Assembly (NCBI GenBank): GCA_031178005.1
Contig: JAPSJV010000020.1
Location: 1 to 49,557, forward strand
DNA from: Pseudarthrobacter sp.
GTDB lineage: Bacteria > Actinomycetota > Actinomycetes > Actinomycetales > Micrococcaceae
DNA length: 49,557 nt
Direction: 5' to 3'
In this document: positions 1 to 8,191 of the stretch, one piece after another
Position numbering within the stretch: position 1 is the stretch's first letter
Layout: the number at the start of each line of letters is the position of its first letter
The notes under the pieces: model-generated
Databases searched by the model: none
Seen by the model: only the letters and a program-made list of their open reading frames with translations
What the model was told of the DNA's origin: nothing
Translations under genes and position numbers: made by a program

Positions 1-13
1 CGCGTTAGGGTGG

Positions 14-85
14 GACACGAAGACCTCCGTTTGTGGAATTGGACTCTAGACAAGCCCCACTCCACTCGGAGGTCTTTTTCGTGTC
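14..85. repeat. Long imperfect hairpin, possible mobile-element end or terminator
   Basis: The arm at 14-29 (GACACGAAGACCTCCG) is complementary to 67-85, where the right arm carries three extra T in a run of five T (75-79). The inner part is also partly complementary (TGTGGAATTGGACT against AGCCCCACTCCAC), leaving a short loop near 46-53. The T run gives it the look of a terminator on the + strand. Its position at the broken edge of a gene remnant would also fit the end of an insertion sequence lying to the left of the window. The sequence cannot separate the two; no transposase is visible. Confidence 0.55.
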
Positions 86-122
86 ACCCCGCCACGCCGA
101 ACGTCACCAATGTCCGTGGTCA

Positions 123-632
123 ATACACCTAGTTGGGCCGGATACCGCAGACGGTCCTCCAGGCGCGGCAGTGCGGCCAGGCAGGCTGCTGTCGCTTCGC
201 CATGCGGTGTTCGACCGACTGGTCTACCGGCGGCTGCGCACGGCACTCGGCGGCCAGCTGCGTTACATCTTCACCTCCGGCGGCAGGCTGCCCGCGGACA
301 CTGTGCACTTCTTCCAGGGCGCAGGGATCCCCGTCCTGGACAGCTGCGGACTAAATGAGACAGCCGGTCCGTTTGCGGCTGCCACGCCTGAGCGCAAGAG
401 GCCAGGGACGGTTGGACTGCCACTCCCGGGAACTACAGTGCGGATAGCAGCCGACGGCGAGGTACTGGTCAAGGGCATTGGCGTCTTCGCCGGATATCAC
501 CAGGACACAGGGGCTGGGGCTGGGGCTGCCGCATTTACCGGGGACTTTTTCCACACGGGCGTGACCGGCAGCCTGGACGACGACGGCTACCTCACCCTGG
601 CTCTCCGGAAACAGGAAGGCCCGCCCGGCTGA
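123..632 (+). pseudogene. Remnant of a long-chain acyl-CoA synthetase (AMP-binding enzyme)
   Basis: The reading frame matches the middle of long-chain fatty acid-CoA ligases: a stretch like RHAVFDRLVYRRLRTALGG, then the SGG region, the segment before the adenylate motif, PGTVGLPLPGTTVRI, and GEVLVKG-VFAGY. Several residues the family needs are changed: the usual YGLTE motif reads CGLNE, and the TGD motif that contacts ribose reads TGV. The N-terminal P-loop half and the roughly 100-residue C-terminal domain are missing. The frame upstream of about 120 runs through the hairpin at 14-85 and is not protein-like. The 3' end runs into the terminator of the neighbouring gene. I read it as a dead fragment; it could alternatively be a chimeric deletion product. 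Confidence 0.75.
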
Positions 633-647
633 GTGCCGGACGGGCCT
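617..647 (-). terminator. Terminator of the DUF1461 gene
   Basis: 13-bp stem with one mismatch (617-629 with 635-647), 5-nt loop TGAGT, 11 nt downstream of the stop codon of the minus-strand gene ending at 659. It also overlaps the 3' end of the acyl-CoA synthetase remnant. Confidence 0.8.
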
Positions 648-658
648 GTCGCTGTCAA

Positions 659-1834
659 TTATTGCTGCTTGGGCTCAGGTGCTTCCGTGTCGGAAGTTGA
701 AGCCTTTGCGGCTGCTTTCCTGTCGGCCCGGCCCTGCCGCGGCGGCAGGCCCCGCCGGCGGCGGGTGGGCCACGTAAGGACCAGGGTGACCACGCTCACG
801 ATCAGCACCAGTGCGCCGATCACTATTCCGGCATCCATCCAGAACTGTGCGGGGAACAGTCTGATCAAGGTGTCCTCGAGCGCAAATGTCCACGTTCCGC
901 TGGCGAAGAACAGCCGGTGGAATTCGGTGAAGAACTGCTGCCAGCCCAGGACGGCGAGGGTTCCAAGACCCAGGATCAGGACCAGCGTGATGATCGAGCC
1001 GGCGAACAGTCCGCGCCGGACTCCCCCGGTGCTGCGGCGTTTGAGGTACACCACGGCAACGATGCTGAGCAGGATGAGCAGGAACCCGCCGGCCAGGGCA
1101 CTGAGGAATACCAGCTTGACGTCTGCCATGTGGCTGACCTCCTCGGACTGGAACAGCGCATCCCCGCTCCGGCCCACCAGATCGCCCAGGTACCGCGGCC
1201 CCGCCCAGTTGCTGAGGTAATCCACCACATATGAGCCGTAGGTGATGCGGTCGTCGGTGTTGAATCCATAACCATCGCCTGGGAAGCCGGGCCTGTAGTA
1301 CTCCACCCACAGGAACAACGGGGTGGCAACAACCCGCACGGCGAGGACCAACAGGATCACCGGGAAAAAGACGGCCAGCAGTACCTGCATCACCCGAGGC
1401 AGCACGGGCTTGGCGTTCGCAGCATTTTCGCGCTCGGCGTTCCGCCGTTCCACTTCTTCCTGGGGAGGCCGGACCTGCAGGGCAGAGGTGGGCAACGGCT
1501 CACTGAAGTGGGCACCCGCGCGGGCGTCGCGCGTGCCGTCCGTTCCGGCGTCGGGCAGCACCCCTGTGGTTTTCGTTGCGTCAGGTTCTGCCTTGCGGGA
1601 TCCTGAAGCGTCGGCCCGCGGCACGGTGGGGGTCCGGTCGGCGGAACTTACGACGGCGGCTTCCGACGCCTTACGCTCGGCGCGGCTGGATGCCGGGTCC
1701 TCGTTGGAGGGCCCGGTTTTGGCGGTGGTGTCCGCCTTGGGTTTCATCCAGTCAAACGCAACGTCGTCACTGTCGGATGAAGTATCCAGGACCGGCTCCG
1801 GCTTTTGGCCTGGCGGCTGGGATTTGTCGTTCAC
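659..1834 (-). CDS. TIGR01906/DUF1461 family integral membrane protein
   Basis: A 391-residue protein with a roughly 150-residue hydrophilic, probably disordered N-terminus rich in Pro, Ser, Asp and Lys, then a membrane part of four predicted helices. Between helices 1 and 2 lies the family's extracellular loop, including FPGDGYGFNTDDRITYG and later SHMADVK. The C-terminal tail is basic. Function is unknown in the family. The frame is open upstream to 2152, but that would overlap the upstream gene by 125 nt and give low-complexity sequence. I chose GTG 1834 (VNDKSQPPGQ), which has GGAAGAG about 9 nt upstream; ATG 1941 is an alternative. It lies about 190 nt after the SpoIIM-like gene on the same strand and ends at a good terminator. 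Confidence 0.8.
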   Translation of the reverse strand: MNDKSQPPGQKPEPVLDTSSDSDDVAFDWMKPKADTTAKTGPSNEDPASSRAERKASEAAVVSSADRTPTVPRADASGSRKAEPDATKTTGVLPDAGTDGTRDARAGAHFSEPLPTSALQVRPPQEEVERRNAERENAANAKPVLPRVMQVLLAVFFPVILLVLAVRVVATPLFLWVEYYRPGFPGDGYGFNTDDRITYGSYVVDYLSNWAGPRYLGDLVGRSGDALFQSEEVSHMADVKLVFLSALAGGFLLILLSIVAVVYLKRRSTGGVRRGLFAGSIITLVLILGLGTLAVLGWQQFFTEFHRLFFASGTWTFALEDTLIRLFPAQFWMDAGIVIGALVLIVSVVTLVLTWPTRRRRGLPPRQGRADRKAAAKASTSDTEAPEPKQQ

Positions 1835-2027
1835 TGCAGCGTCTCTTCCGTCGGGCTTTTGCGTTGCTGCGCAGGCAGGCAACGCCACTTTTTCTCCTTC
1901 AGAGCCTACCTTTTTGCCCCGACAGCCACGCGGTGCCATGCCGTTGCCGCCGTCTGGAATCCCCCGAGGCGACCATGCGGCACGCCCGGCCGGGAAAGCC
2001 GGGGAATCCGGGGAATCCGTGCGGGGC

Positions 2028-3020
2028 TCAGGCGATGAGCTGGCGCTGGCCGCCGTCGGCTTCGGAAAGTCCACCCGTGGCTCCGGCGAGGAAGGCCCTG
2101 CGCCCCGGTACCAGAACATACAGCCAGTAGGCCGCCAATACCAGGGAGCCAATGGTGATTTTCACCCACACCGGCAGCGGCGACGGCGTTACGAATCCTT
2201 CCACCAGGCCGGAAACAAAGAGGATCAGCACCAATCCAAGCGCCACGGTGATCAATGAGCGGCTTTCCTCGGCAATGGCCTGGCCGCGGGTACGCAGCCC
2301 GGGCGACACCATTGCCCAGAAGATCCGCAGGCCTGCCGCGCAGGCAATGAATACCGCCGTCAGCTCCATCAGCCCGTGCGGCAGGATGTAGCTATAGAAC
2401 ACATCGCTTTGCCCTGCGGCGGCAAAGACTCCGGCAGCGATCCCAACACCCTGGGCATTGCTGAAGAGGATCATGGGCACCCAGATCCCTGTGATGCCCA
2501 GCGCCACGGCTTGGGCACTGATCCAGGCGTTATTGGTCCAGACTGCCCCGGCAAACGATGCCGCGGGATTCTCCGAGTAGTAGTTGATGAAGTCTTCCTC
2601 GACGTACTGCTTCAGCAGCTCCGGCGGGGCCAGTGCCTTGAGGACTTCCGGCGATCCTGCCACCCATGATGAGTATCCGGCCGCGATCAGGCAGAACGCC
2701 AGCCCGCAGGCCAGCGTCAACCACCGCAGCCGGTACAGCGCTGCAGGAAGGTGGATGACGAAGAATGCCGCCAGGTCCTCCATGAAGTTGGACCTGGCAC
2801 CCGTGAACCGCGTACGGGCCTGCGCAAGCGTGGCGGACAGGGACGCGGACAGCCCGCTCTCCGGGGCCAGCGAACGGACCAGGGACAAATGCGCCGAGGT
2901 GGCCTGGTACAGGCGCAACAGCTCATCGGCTTCGGCGCCGCTGAGCCGCCGCTGGAACGCGAGGGTATGCAGCCGGGACCAGGCGCCGGAGTTCACCGCT
3001 GAGAAGGCATCCATATCCAC
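2028..3020 (-). CDS. SpoIIM/DUF95-like membrane protein
   Basis: 330 residues. The N-terminal third is soluble and helical (WSRLHTLAFQRRLSGAEADELLRLY), followed by about five to six membrane helices with the family's NNAW segment (residues near 160) and the polar PHGLMELTAVFIA helix near 220. Stage II sporulation M-like proteins of this type are widespread in non-sporulating actinobacteria and often sit next to RDD-domain proteins, as here (divergent neighbour at 3121). The role is unknown; a membrane-remodelling or regulatory partner of the RDD protein is a guess. The start is GTG 3020, set by TAGGCT ending 6 nt upstream, which suggests leaderless transcription; ATG 3014 is the other choice. 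Confidence 0.85.
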   Translation of the reverse strand: MDMDAFSAVNSGAWSRLHTLAFQRRLSGAEADELLRLYQATSAHLSLVRSLAPESGLSASLSATLAQARTRFTGARSNFMEDLAAFFVIHLPAALYRLRWLTLACGLAFCLIAAGYSSWVAGSPEVLKALAPPELLKQYVEEDFINYYSENPAASFAGAVWTNNAWISAQAVALGITGIWVPMILFSNAQGVGIAAGVFAAAGQSDVFYSYILPHGLMELTAVFIACAAGLRIFWAMVSPGLRTRGQAIAEESRSLITVALGLVLILFVSGLVEGFVTPSPLPVWVKITIGSLVLAAYWLYVLVPGRRAFLAGATGGLSEADGGQRQLIA

Positions 3021-3026
3021 GGCTCC

Positions 3027-3032
3027 AGCCTA
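3027..3032 (-). promoter_or_regulatory. -10 box TAGGCT for SpoIIM-like gene (leaderless)
   Basis: TAGGCT on the minus strand, 6 nt before GTG 3020. This fits the actinobacterial TANNNT box and places the transcription start at the start codon. Confidence 0.55.
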
Positions 3033-3120
3033 GACCGGAAGCCGTGCCGGCCATAGGAAGGTGCCGTAGATTGGGTCCAGGCCGTAGGTCCGCGCGGCAG
3101 CAGCAGGAGACGGAGACAGC

Positions 3121-3921
3121 GTGAGTTCGATTATTACAGGCGAGGCAGTGGCTCTGGAGCTCCGTCCAGCATCGTTTGGTGCCAGGTCTTTGGGACTCCT
3201 CATCGACGTCGTCATCAACGTAGTCCTCCTCGTGGCGGCCATTATGACGGTGCTGTCCGCCGGAGTTGACCTGGACCCGGCAGCATTTCGCGCGCTGATG
3301 CTCGTTGCGGTGGTCTTCTTCCTGGTTGTGGTCCCCATCGCCGTGGAAACGCTCACCCGCGGGCTGTCAGTGGGGAAGCTCGTTGTGGGCCTGCGGATTG
3401 TCAGGGACGACGGCGGCGCCATCCGGTTCCGGCACGCGCTGATCCGGGGCCTGACCGGATTTGTGGAGATTTACGCCACCTTCGGAGGCCTGGCAATCGC
3501 CGTCGCGCTTTTCAGCCACAAGTCACGCAGGCTCGGAGACGTTATGGCCGGAACGTACTCCTTGCGCCGCCGTGTTCCGGTCGAGACTCCGGTATTGGCC
3601 GCAGTACCGGTGCACCTGCGGCAATGGGCCGCCATGGTGGACATCGGCAGGGTTCCGGACGGAACGGCCCGGCGTGCGGCAATGTTCGTACGGCAGGCCG
3701 GGCGGATGTCTCCCCTGTCCCGCGAAGAAACTGTCCGCTCGCTGGCCACTGAACTTTCGCACTTTGTGGCGCCGTTGCCTCCTGCCGGAACCAATCCGCA
3801 CGACTTCCTCGCAGCAGTCCTGGCCGAACGGCGGGTCCGGGAAACTGCCCGGCTGGAACGGGACCGTCACCGCAGCGAAGCGGTCGGCGCCAGGCTCCGA
3901 CGGCTGCCGTTTACAAAGTAG
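3121..3921 (+). CDS. RDD family membrane protein
   Basis: 266 residues. The N-terminus holds the RDD domain: RPASFGARSLGLLIDVV (the Arg-Asp pair in helix 1), a second helix near residues 55-75, then GLSVGKLVVGLRIV and the conserved GDVMAGT end near residue 140. The C-terminal 110 residues are soluble and rich in Arg and Ala, and I do not recognise a domain there. RDD proteins are small membrane proteins, some of which act as cation antiporters; the role here is unknown. The GTG start has GGAGACGGAGA 5-10 nt upstream. Divergent from the SpoIIM-like gene across 100 bp. Confidence 0.87.
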   Translation: MSSIITGEAVALELRPASFGARSLGLLIDVVINVVLLVAAIMTVLSAGVDLDPAAFRALMLVAVVFFLVVVPIAVETLTRGLSVGKLVVGLRIVRDDGGAIRFRHALIRGLTGFVEIYATFGGLAIAVALFSHKSRRLGDVMAGTYSLRRRVPVETPVLAAVPVHLRQWAAMVDIGRVPDGTARRAAMFVRQAGRMSPLSREETVRSLATELSHFVAPLPPAGTNPHDFLAAVLAERRVRETARLERDRHRSEAVGARLRRLPFTK

Positions 3922-3978
3922 GGATTACAGCGCCTTTGCTGGCCCTTCGGCTGCACTCGCTTCACCTATACCGACCGG

Positions 3979-5217
3979 CTAGTTGTCGTACTGCGCCCAA
4001 GGGATGTTCCAGTCGCCGAAGCCATCTTCGAACGCTGCGAAATCGCCTTCGGTGTTGATCACTTCGACGACGTCGCCGGTGGTCATACGTTCAAAGACCC
4101 AGGCGGCGCCTTCCGGGTTAAAGCCAATACAACCGTGGGAAACGTTTTTGTTGCCGATGTAGGGGAACGCCGACTCCAGCGCCTGGTGGATGTAAGCACC
4201 GCTGAGGGACAGCCGGATGGTGTACTCGACGTCCACATTGCCGTAATAGGCGGGATCTCCGGGCGCGAGCCCGATGCTGGATGCGCGGAAGTGGTCGTAG
4301 CGGCGTTTTTCCATCAGCACAGCGAAGCCCTTGGCGGACGGGAAGCGCTCGTCCCCCATACTGACGGGGAGCGTCCGGACCACCTGGTCGTTAACGCTGA
4401 GCGTGAAAGTATGCGCAGCGGCGTCGGCCACCGCGGAAACCTTGTCGCCGATGTTGACCGTGTGCAACTTGTTAAAGTTTGCGATCTGGCCGTTTCCCAG
4501 GTCCACGCCGAACAGCTGCATGTCCATGGTGATGGTGGAGTTGGCTGCCCAGAACGTTTCGGGGCGGTAGCGGACCATAGTGTCGCTGTACCAGTGGAAG
4601 GCGCCGGTCTGGCCGGCGGTGGTGGTGATTTTGATGGCCGCTTCCACAGCTTCCCGGTTGAGCACAGGCTCGCTGAACGTAATCTGCAAGGGCTGGGCCA
4701 CGCCAACCTTCATGCCGTCCAGCGGATAAATCATGGCATCAGCCTCATGCGTTGATGCCACGGTACTGAACGTATTGGTGGCACTGGTTTCGCGCCCGGC
4801 ACCGTCTTTGACCACGTAGCTGTAGCTGTACGTGGCATCAAACTTCAGGGGGTCACTGGACTTCCAGCTGCTGCCGTCCGCGCCGAATTCACCCTTGACA
4901 GTTTCACCGTCGGTGGCGGTCAGTGTCACCTTCTCGATGCTGCCGGCACCAACCTTGAGGGTGACGGGCGCGGCCGGATTAACCTGCTTGGCACCGTTCT
5001 CCGGAAGTACCTCCAGCTTCAGCGGCGGCACCACGGGGGCCGCCTTGCCGGGTTCGGAACGCACTGCCGATGCGGCCTCAGATTCAATCGCTGAGCCGGC
5101 AAATCCGGGAGCCACAGCGGCAAAAACTCCGCCGCCTGCAGCCAGCAGGCAGAACGCAACAATCAGTGCGATCTTGCTGGCTGTACCGGAACGGCGGGGC
5201 TTTGCGTCAGACGTCAT
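3979..5217 (-). CDS. L,D-transpeptidase with Ig-like domains
   Basis: 412 residues: basic N-terminus, one membrane/signal segment near residues 16-38, then two Ig-like domains (about 60-160 and 165-265) and a C-terminal YkuD catalytic domain. The catalytic SHGC motif is at about residues 360-363 (Cys363), with the family His in the HQALESAFPYIG region upstream. It forms 3-3 peptidoglycan cross-links outside the membrane. The layout matches mycobacterial LdtMt2-type enzymes. There is no lipobox Cys, so it is probably anchored by the uncleaved helix. The start is ATG 5217, since TAAGAT lies 6 nt upstream; TTG 5220 is adjacent. Convergent with the RDD gene. Confidence 0.93.
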   Translation of the reverse strand: MTSDAKPRRSGTASKIALIVAFCLLAAGGGVFAAVAPGFAGSAIESEAASAVRSEPGKAAPVVPPLKLEVLPENGAKQVNPAAPVTLKVGAGSIEKVTLTATDGETVKGEFGADGSSWKSSDPLKFDATYSYSYVVKDGAGRETSATNTFSTVASTHEADAMIYPLDGMKVGVAQPLQITFSEPVLNREAVEAAIKITTTAGQTGAFHWYSDTMVRYRPETFWAANSTITMDMQLFGVDLGNGQIANFNKLHTVNIGDKVSAVADAAAHTFTLSVNDQVVRTLPVSMGDERFPSAKGFAVLMEKRRYDHFRASSIGLAPGDPAYYGNVDVEYTIRLSLSGAYIHQALESAFPYIGNKNVSHGCIGFNPEGAAWVFERMTTGDVVEVINTEGDFAAFEDGFGDWNIPWAQYDN

Positions 5218-5223
5218 CAAACA

Positions 5224-5229
5224 ATCTTA
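5224..5229 (-). promoter_or_regulatory. -10 box TAAGAT for the L,D-transpeptidase gene (leaderless)
   Basis: TAAGAT on the minus strand, 6 nt before ATG 5217; no ribosome binding site is visible. Confidence 0.55.
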
Positions 5230-5258
5230 AGCCTTATCGCCGTTCCGGTGCACCGCGG

Positions 5259-5273
5259 GCCCTTGGGAAGGGC
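5259..5273 (-). terminator. Weak hairpin after ahcY
   Basis: GCCCTT and AAGGGC around a 3-nt loop, 9 nt after the ahcY stop, followed by GC-rich sequence without a T run. Possible terminator only. Confidence 0.3.
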
Positions 5274-5281
5274 GTTACGCC

Positions 5282-6769
5282 TCAGTAACGATAGTGCTCG
5301 GACTTGTACGGACCCGCGGCGTCGACGTCGAGGTATTCGGCCTGGTCCTTGGTCAAGACGGTCAGTTCAACTCCCAGGGCATCAAGGTGCAGGCGGGCAA
5401 CCTTCTCGTCCAGGATTTTGGGCAGCACGTAGACCTGGTTGGCATATTCGCGCTCGGTTTCCGGCTGGCCGTGCTTGGTCCACAGCTCGATCTGGGCGAT
5501 GGTCTGGTTGGCAAACGAGTTGCTCATGACAAACGACGGGTGCCCTGTCGCATTGCCCAGGTTCAGCAGGCGGCCCTCGGAAAGCACAATAATGGAACGT
5601 GCCTCGGCTCCTTCGGCAGTATCACCTTCGAAGACCCATTCGTGTACCTGCGGCTTGATCTCCACTTTGCGGATCCCCGGAATCCGGGCCAGGCCGGCCA
5701 TGTCGATCTCGTTGTCGAAGTGGCCGATGTTCCCCACAATCGCCTTGTTCTTCATGCCTGCCATGTGCTCGGCCATGATGACGTCCTTGTTGCCTGTGGT
5801 GGTGATGAAGATGTCACCGATCGCCAGGACGGTCTCCAGCTTGGCCACCTGGTACCCGTCCATGGCGGCCTGCAGGGCGCAGATGGGGTCGATCTCGGTG
5901 ACGATCACCCGGGAACCCTGACCGCGCAGGGCTTCAGCTGCCCCCTTGCCGACGTCGCCGTAACCGCAGATGACGGCGACCTTGCCGCCCATCAGGACGT
6001 CCGTGGCGCGGTTGATTCCGTCCGGCAGCGAGTGCCGGATCCCGTACTTGTTGTCGAACTTGCTCTTGGTCACCGAATCATTGACGTTGATGGCCGGGAA
6101 AAGCAGCTTCCCTTGGGCTGCCAGCTGGTAAAGACGGAGCACCCCGGTAGTGGTCTCTTCGCTGACGCCCTTGATTCCGGCTGCGATGCGGGTCCACTTC
6201 TTGGGGTCGGCTGCGACGGAACGGCGGAGCAGTTCCAGGAAGACGCCAAATTCTTTGGAGTCCGTGGCATCCACGGCAGGAACGGCCCCGGCTGCTTCGA
6301 ATTCAACACCCTTGTGGACCAGCATGGTGGCGTCCCCGCCGTCATCCAGGATCATGTTGGGGCCAAGATCCGTGTTGGAGTCGGCGCCCGGCCAGGTCAG
6401 GATCTGCTCGGCAGTCCACCAGTATTCCTCAAGGGATTCGCCCTTCCACGCGAACACCGGAACACCCTGGGGATTTTCTACGGTGCCGGTGCCTACCACC
6501 ACGGCAGCGGCGGCCTCATCCTGCGTTGAGAAGATGTTGCAGGATGCCCAGCGGACCTCTGCACCCAATGCAGTGAGAGTCTCGATAAGGACGGCTGTCT
6601 GCACGGTCATGTGCAGCGACCCGGCGATGCGTGCGCCCTTGAGGGGCTGCTCCGCGCCGTACTCGGCACGAAGGGACATCAGGCCCGGCATCTCGTGCTC
6701 GGCCAGGCGGATCTGGTGGCGGCCTGCCTCGGCGAGGGTGATGTCGGCAACCTTGTAGTCGAAAGTCAT
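5282..6769 (-). CDS. ahcY: Adenosylhomocysteinase (S-adenosylhomocysteine hydrolase)
   Basis: 495 residues. It cleaves S-adenosylhomocysteine to adenosine and homocysteine, closing the methyl cycle in the cytosol, with tightly bound NAD. Visible motifs: the N-terminal [38 protein letters not shown], the KSKFDNKYG segment with the lysine and asparagines of the active site, the NAD loop GYGDVGKG, and the C-terminal [10 protein letters not shown] and KSEHYRY end. The last Lys-Tyr residues complete the partner subunit's NAD site. Length fits the actinobacterial form with its insertion. I chose ATG 6769 (MTFDYKV), preceded by AAAGGA at 7 nt, over the upstream ATG 6796. It follows the Trm112-like gene by 48 nt, probably in one transcript. 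Confidence 0.97.
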   Translation of the reverse strand: MTFDYKVADITLAEAGRHQIRLAEHEMPGLMSLRAEYGAEQPLKGARIAGSLHMTVQTAVLIETLTALGAEVRWASCNIFSTQDEAAAAVVVGTGTVENPQGVPVFAWKGESLEEYWWTAEQILTWPGADSNTDLGPNMILDDGGDATMLVHKGVEFEAAGAVPAVDATDSKEFGVFLELLRRSVAADPKKWTRIAAGIKGVSEETTTGVLRLYQLAAQGKLLFPAINVNDSVTKSKFDNKYGIRHSLPDGINRATDVLMGGKVAVICGYGDVGKGAAEALRGQGSRVIVTEIDPICALQAAMDGYQVAKLETVLAIGDIFITTTGNKDVIMAEHMAGMKNKAIVGNIGHFDNEIDMAGLARIPGIRKVEIKPQVHEWVFEGDTAEGAEARSIIVLSEGRLLNLGNATGHPSFVMSNSFANQTIAQIELWTKHGQPETEREYANQVYVLPKILDEKVARLHLDALGVELTVLTKDQAEYLDVDAAGPYKSEHYRY

Positions 6770-6817
6770 GGAGTTCCTTTGTTGAATGCTGTTCATGTGC
6801 CCGGCTGGAAAGCCGCG

Positions 6818-7048
6818 CTAGCTGCCCTGGCCTGCGGCGGGGTCGTGCTGGTCTGAGGCGGCGGCGCTGGCGGCCGGCAGGAGTTCGGGACGCAGGAGCA
6901 ACGGAATGCCGTCCTCGATCCGGTACTGCGGAAAACTGCCGTCCGGAGCGGCCTGGGTGGCGACGAGGACGTCGCCTTCCTGCTTCAGCGGCGAAGCAGT
7001 GACCGGGCATCGAAGGACGGACAACAGTTCAGGGCTGATTCTTGGCAT
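6818..7048 (-). CDS. Trm112 family protein
   Basis: 76 residues starting MPRISPELLSVLRCPV, with the YRIEDGIPLLL end typical of the family. Trm112-like proteins are small zinc-ribbon partners of methyltransferases in eukaryotes and archaea; in bacteria the role is mostly unknown. Only one Cys (in LRCP) is seen, so a full zinc site is absent, which is common in bacterial members. The last 15 residues are Ala-rich and look disordered. Start ATG 7048 has CAGGAG about 9 nt upstream; an in-frame ATG at 7072 is less likely. Its position before ahcY could mean a link to methyl metabolism, but this is inference. Confidence 0.85.
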   Translation of the reverse strand: MPRISPELLSVLRCPVTASPLKQEGDVLVATQAAPDGSFPQYRIEDGIPLLLRPELLPAASAAASDQHDPAAGQGS

Positions 7049-7140
7049 GCTTGCTGCTCCTGCTGGTGCCATGGCGCCGTGGTCTGGCTGATGGCCGTTG
7101 GGGACTGATGTGCAGCTATCAGCCTACCGTGATCCGCCCC

Positions 7141-7524
7141 TCAGGAGGGTTCGCGCAGGGCCCGCAAATGGCCGCGGCGGACGCCTTCGGCGGCGGCCGG
7201 TGCTTCCAACGGCGAGTGCCCGGTGCGACGTTCCCCGGACTCTGCGACAGGCTTGGATGCCGCTTCCCGGACGGCGTCAGCGAGAGCGAGAAGGTCGTCA
7301 GGCCCTGGCTGCTGCGGAGTGTTCGGCATTGCCAGGCGGAGGACTTCCCAGCCTCGCGGCACCGTCAGTGATTCCGAGTGCCGCGCGCACAAATCGTAAC
7401 AATGCGGCTCGGCGTAGGTGGCCAGGGGCCCCAGGACGGCAGTTGAATCGGCATACACGTACGTCAAAGTGGCGACTGCCGCATCGCGGCAGGCTGACCT
7501 TGAACACTGACGAATGGCACCCAC
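7141..7524 (-). CDS. DUF3499 family protein
   Basis: 127 residues. The N-terminal part reads CSRSACRDAAVATLTYVYADSTAVLGPLA, followed by EPHCYDLCARH, giving Cys pairs and a His that could hold a metal. This is the typical DUF3499 core, similar to M. tuberculosis Rv3258c. The last 60 residues are low complexity. Function unknown. As in other actinobacteria, it lies head to head with the zincin-like gene at 7652. The GTG 7524 start follows TACGCT by 8 nt. No phosphomannomutase gene is present between it and the Trm112 gene. Confidence 0.85.
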   Translation of the reverse strand: MGAIRQCSRSACRDAAVATLTYVYADSTAVLGPLATYAEPHCYDLCARHSESLTVPRGWEVLRLAMPNTPQQPGPDDLLALADAVREAASKPVAESGERRTGHSPLEAPAAAEGVRRGHLRALREPS

Positions 7525-7639
7525 GACATCCCAGCGTACCCGCCCATCACCGGTAGATCTGCCAACGGCACACCGGAGGCCGGTCGGATACCAGCCAAAC
7601 GGCGCGGCCTGGAGTGTCGCGGAATCCCGATCCCAGGAT

Positions 7640-7645
7640 TAGAGT
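7640..7645 (+). promoter_or_regulatory. -10 box TAGAGT for the zincin-like gene (leaderless)
   Basis: TAGAGT on the + strand, 6 nt before ATG 7652, with no ribosome binding site between. Confidence 0.55.
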
Positions 7646-7651
7646 CAATAT

Positions 7652-8167
7652 ATGCAGTCATCGAACCATGATTCAGGATTTACGGTCCGGTTGGCTGACG
7701 AGCGGTCAGGGCAACAGGGTCCGCTTACCGGTACGTCGGCCAAGGGCTTCCGAGCCAGGCGGAGGAACCGCCACGGCCGCGGCCTCCGCGGCGAACTTAT
7801 GCTGCCCACGCTGCCGGGTTTCCGGACCCGGGCCGAACGCTTTGACGAACTCGTGATGGACTCAGCACAGCGTCTTCACGACATCTGGGGCAAAACGCTC
7901 GACGGCGTCCGCTTTGCCGTTGACGAAATCCCCACCAACCTTGAGGAACTCGTGGCGGCAGGGGAACCCGCGCCGATGGGTGCCTTCATTCCGGCGGGGA
8001 CCGGCGAAGGGCCGTTGATCACCGTCTATCGGAGAGTCGTCGAGCACGCCTGCGACACCCGGGAGGAACTCCAGGACCTGGTGCACGACGTCGTTATCGA
8101 ACATACTGCCGAAATGCTGGGCGTCGCCCCGGAAACGCTGGACCCCGTCTACCGTCGCAGATACTGA
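7652..8167 (+). CDS. Metallopeptidase family (zincin-like) protein
   Basis: 171 residues. The first 50 are basic and probably disordered (RRRNRHGRG), then comes a compact domain with FAVDEIPTNLEEL, the ITVYRR strand and the helix VHDVVIEHTAEMLGV. This matches the small actinobacterial family annotated as metallopeptidase (M. tuberculosis Rv3259 type). In active zincins of this group the helix carries HExxH; here the equivalent residues read EHTAE, so metal binding or catalysis is doubtful. ATG 7652 is supported by a -10 box 6 nt upstream. Divergent from DUF3499, a conserved pairing. Confidence 0.8.
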   Translation: MQSSNHDSGFTVRLADERSGQQGPLTGTSAKGFRARRRNRHGRGLRGELMLPTLPGFRTRAERFDELVMDSAQRLHDIWGKTLDGVRFAVDEIPTNLEELVAAGEPAPMGAFIPAGTGEGPLITVYRRVVEHACDTREELQDLVHDVVIEHTAEMLGVAPETLDPVYRRRY

Positions 8168-8191
8168 TCCCGGCGGGACCCTGGAACGTAC

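Noticed and set aside
27..85. A CRISPR-like or retron-like structure at the left edge
   Set aside because: It is a single hairpin without repeats or a reverse transcriptase; a terminator or element end explains it.
1835..2152. Upstream extension of the DUF1461 gene
   Set aside because: It would overlap the SpoIIM-like gene by 125 nt and yields repetitive Pro/Ser/Arg sequence.
5294..6529. Long open frame on the + strand opposite ahcY (411 codons)
   Set aside because: It mirrors ahcY codon structure, has no ribosome site and gives a protein without family motifs; a high-GC antisense shadow.
6770..6817. S-adenosylhomocysteine riboswitch before ahcY
   Set aside because: Only 48 nt separate ahcY from the Trm112 gene, too little for the element, and no matching stem is seen.
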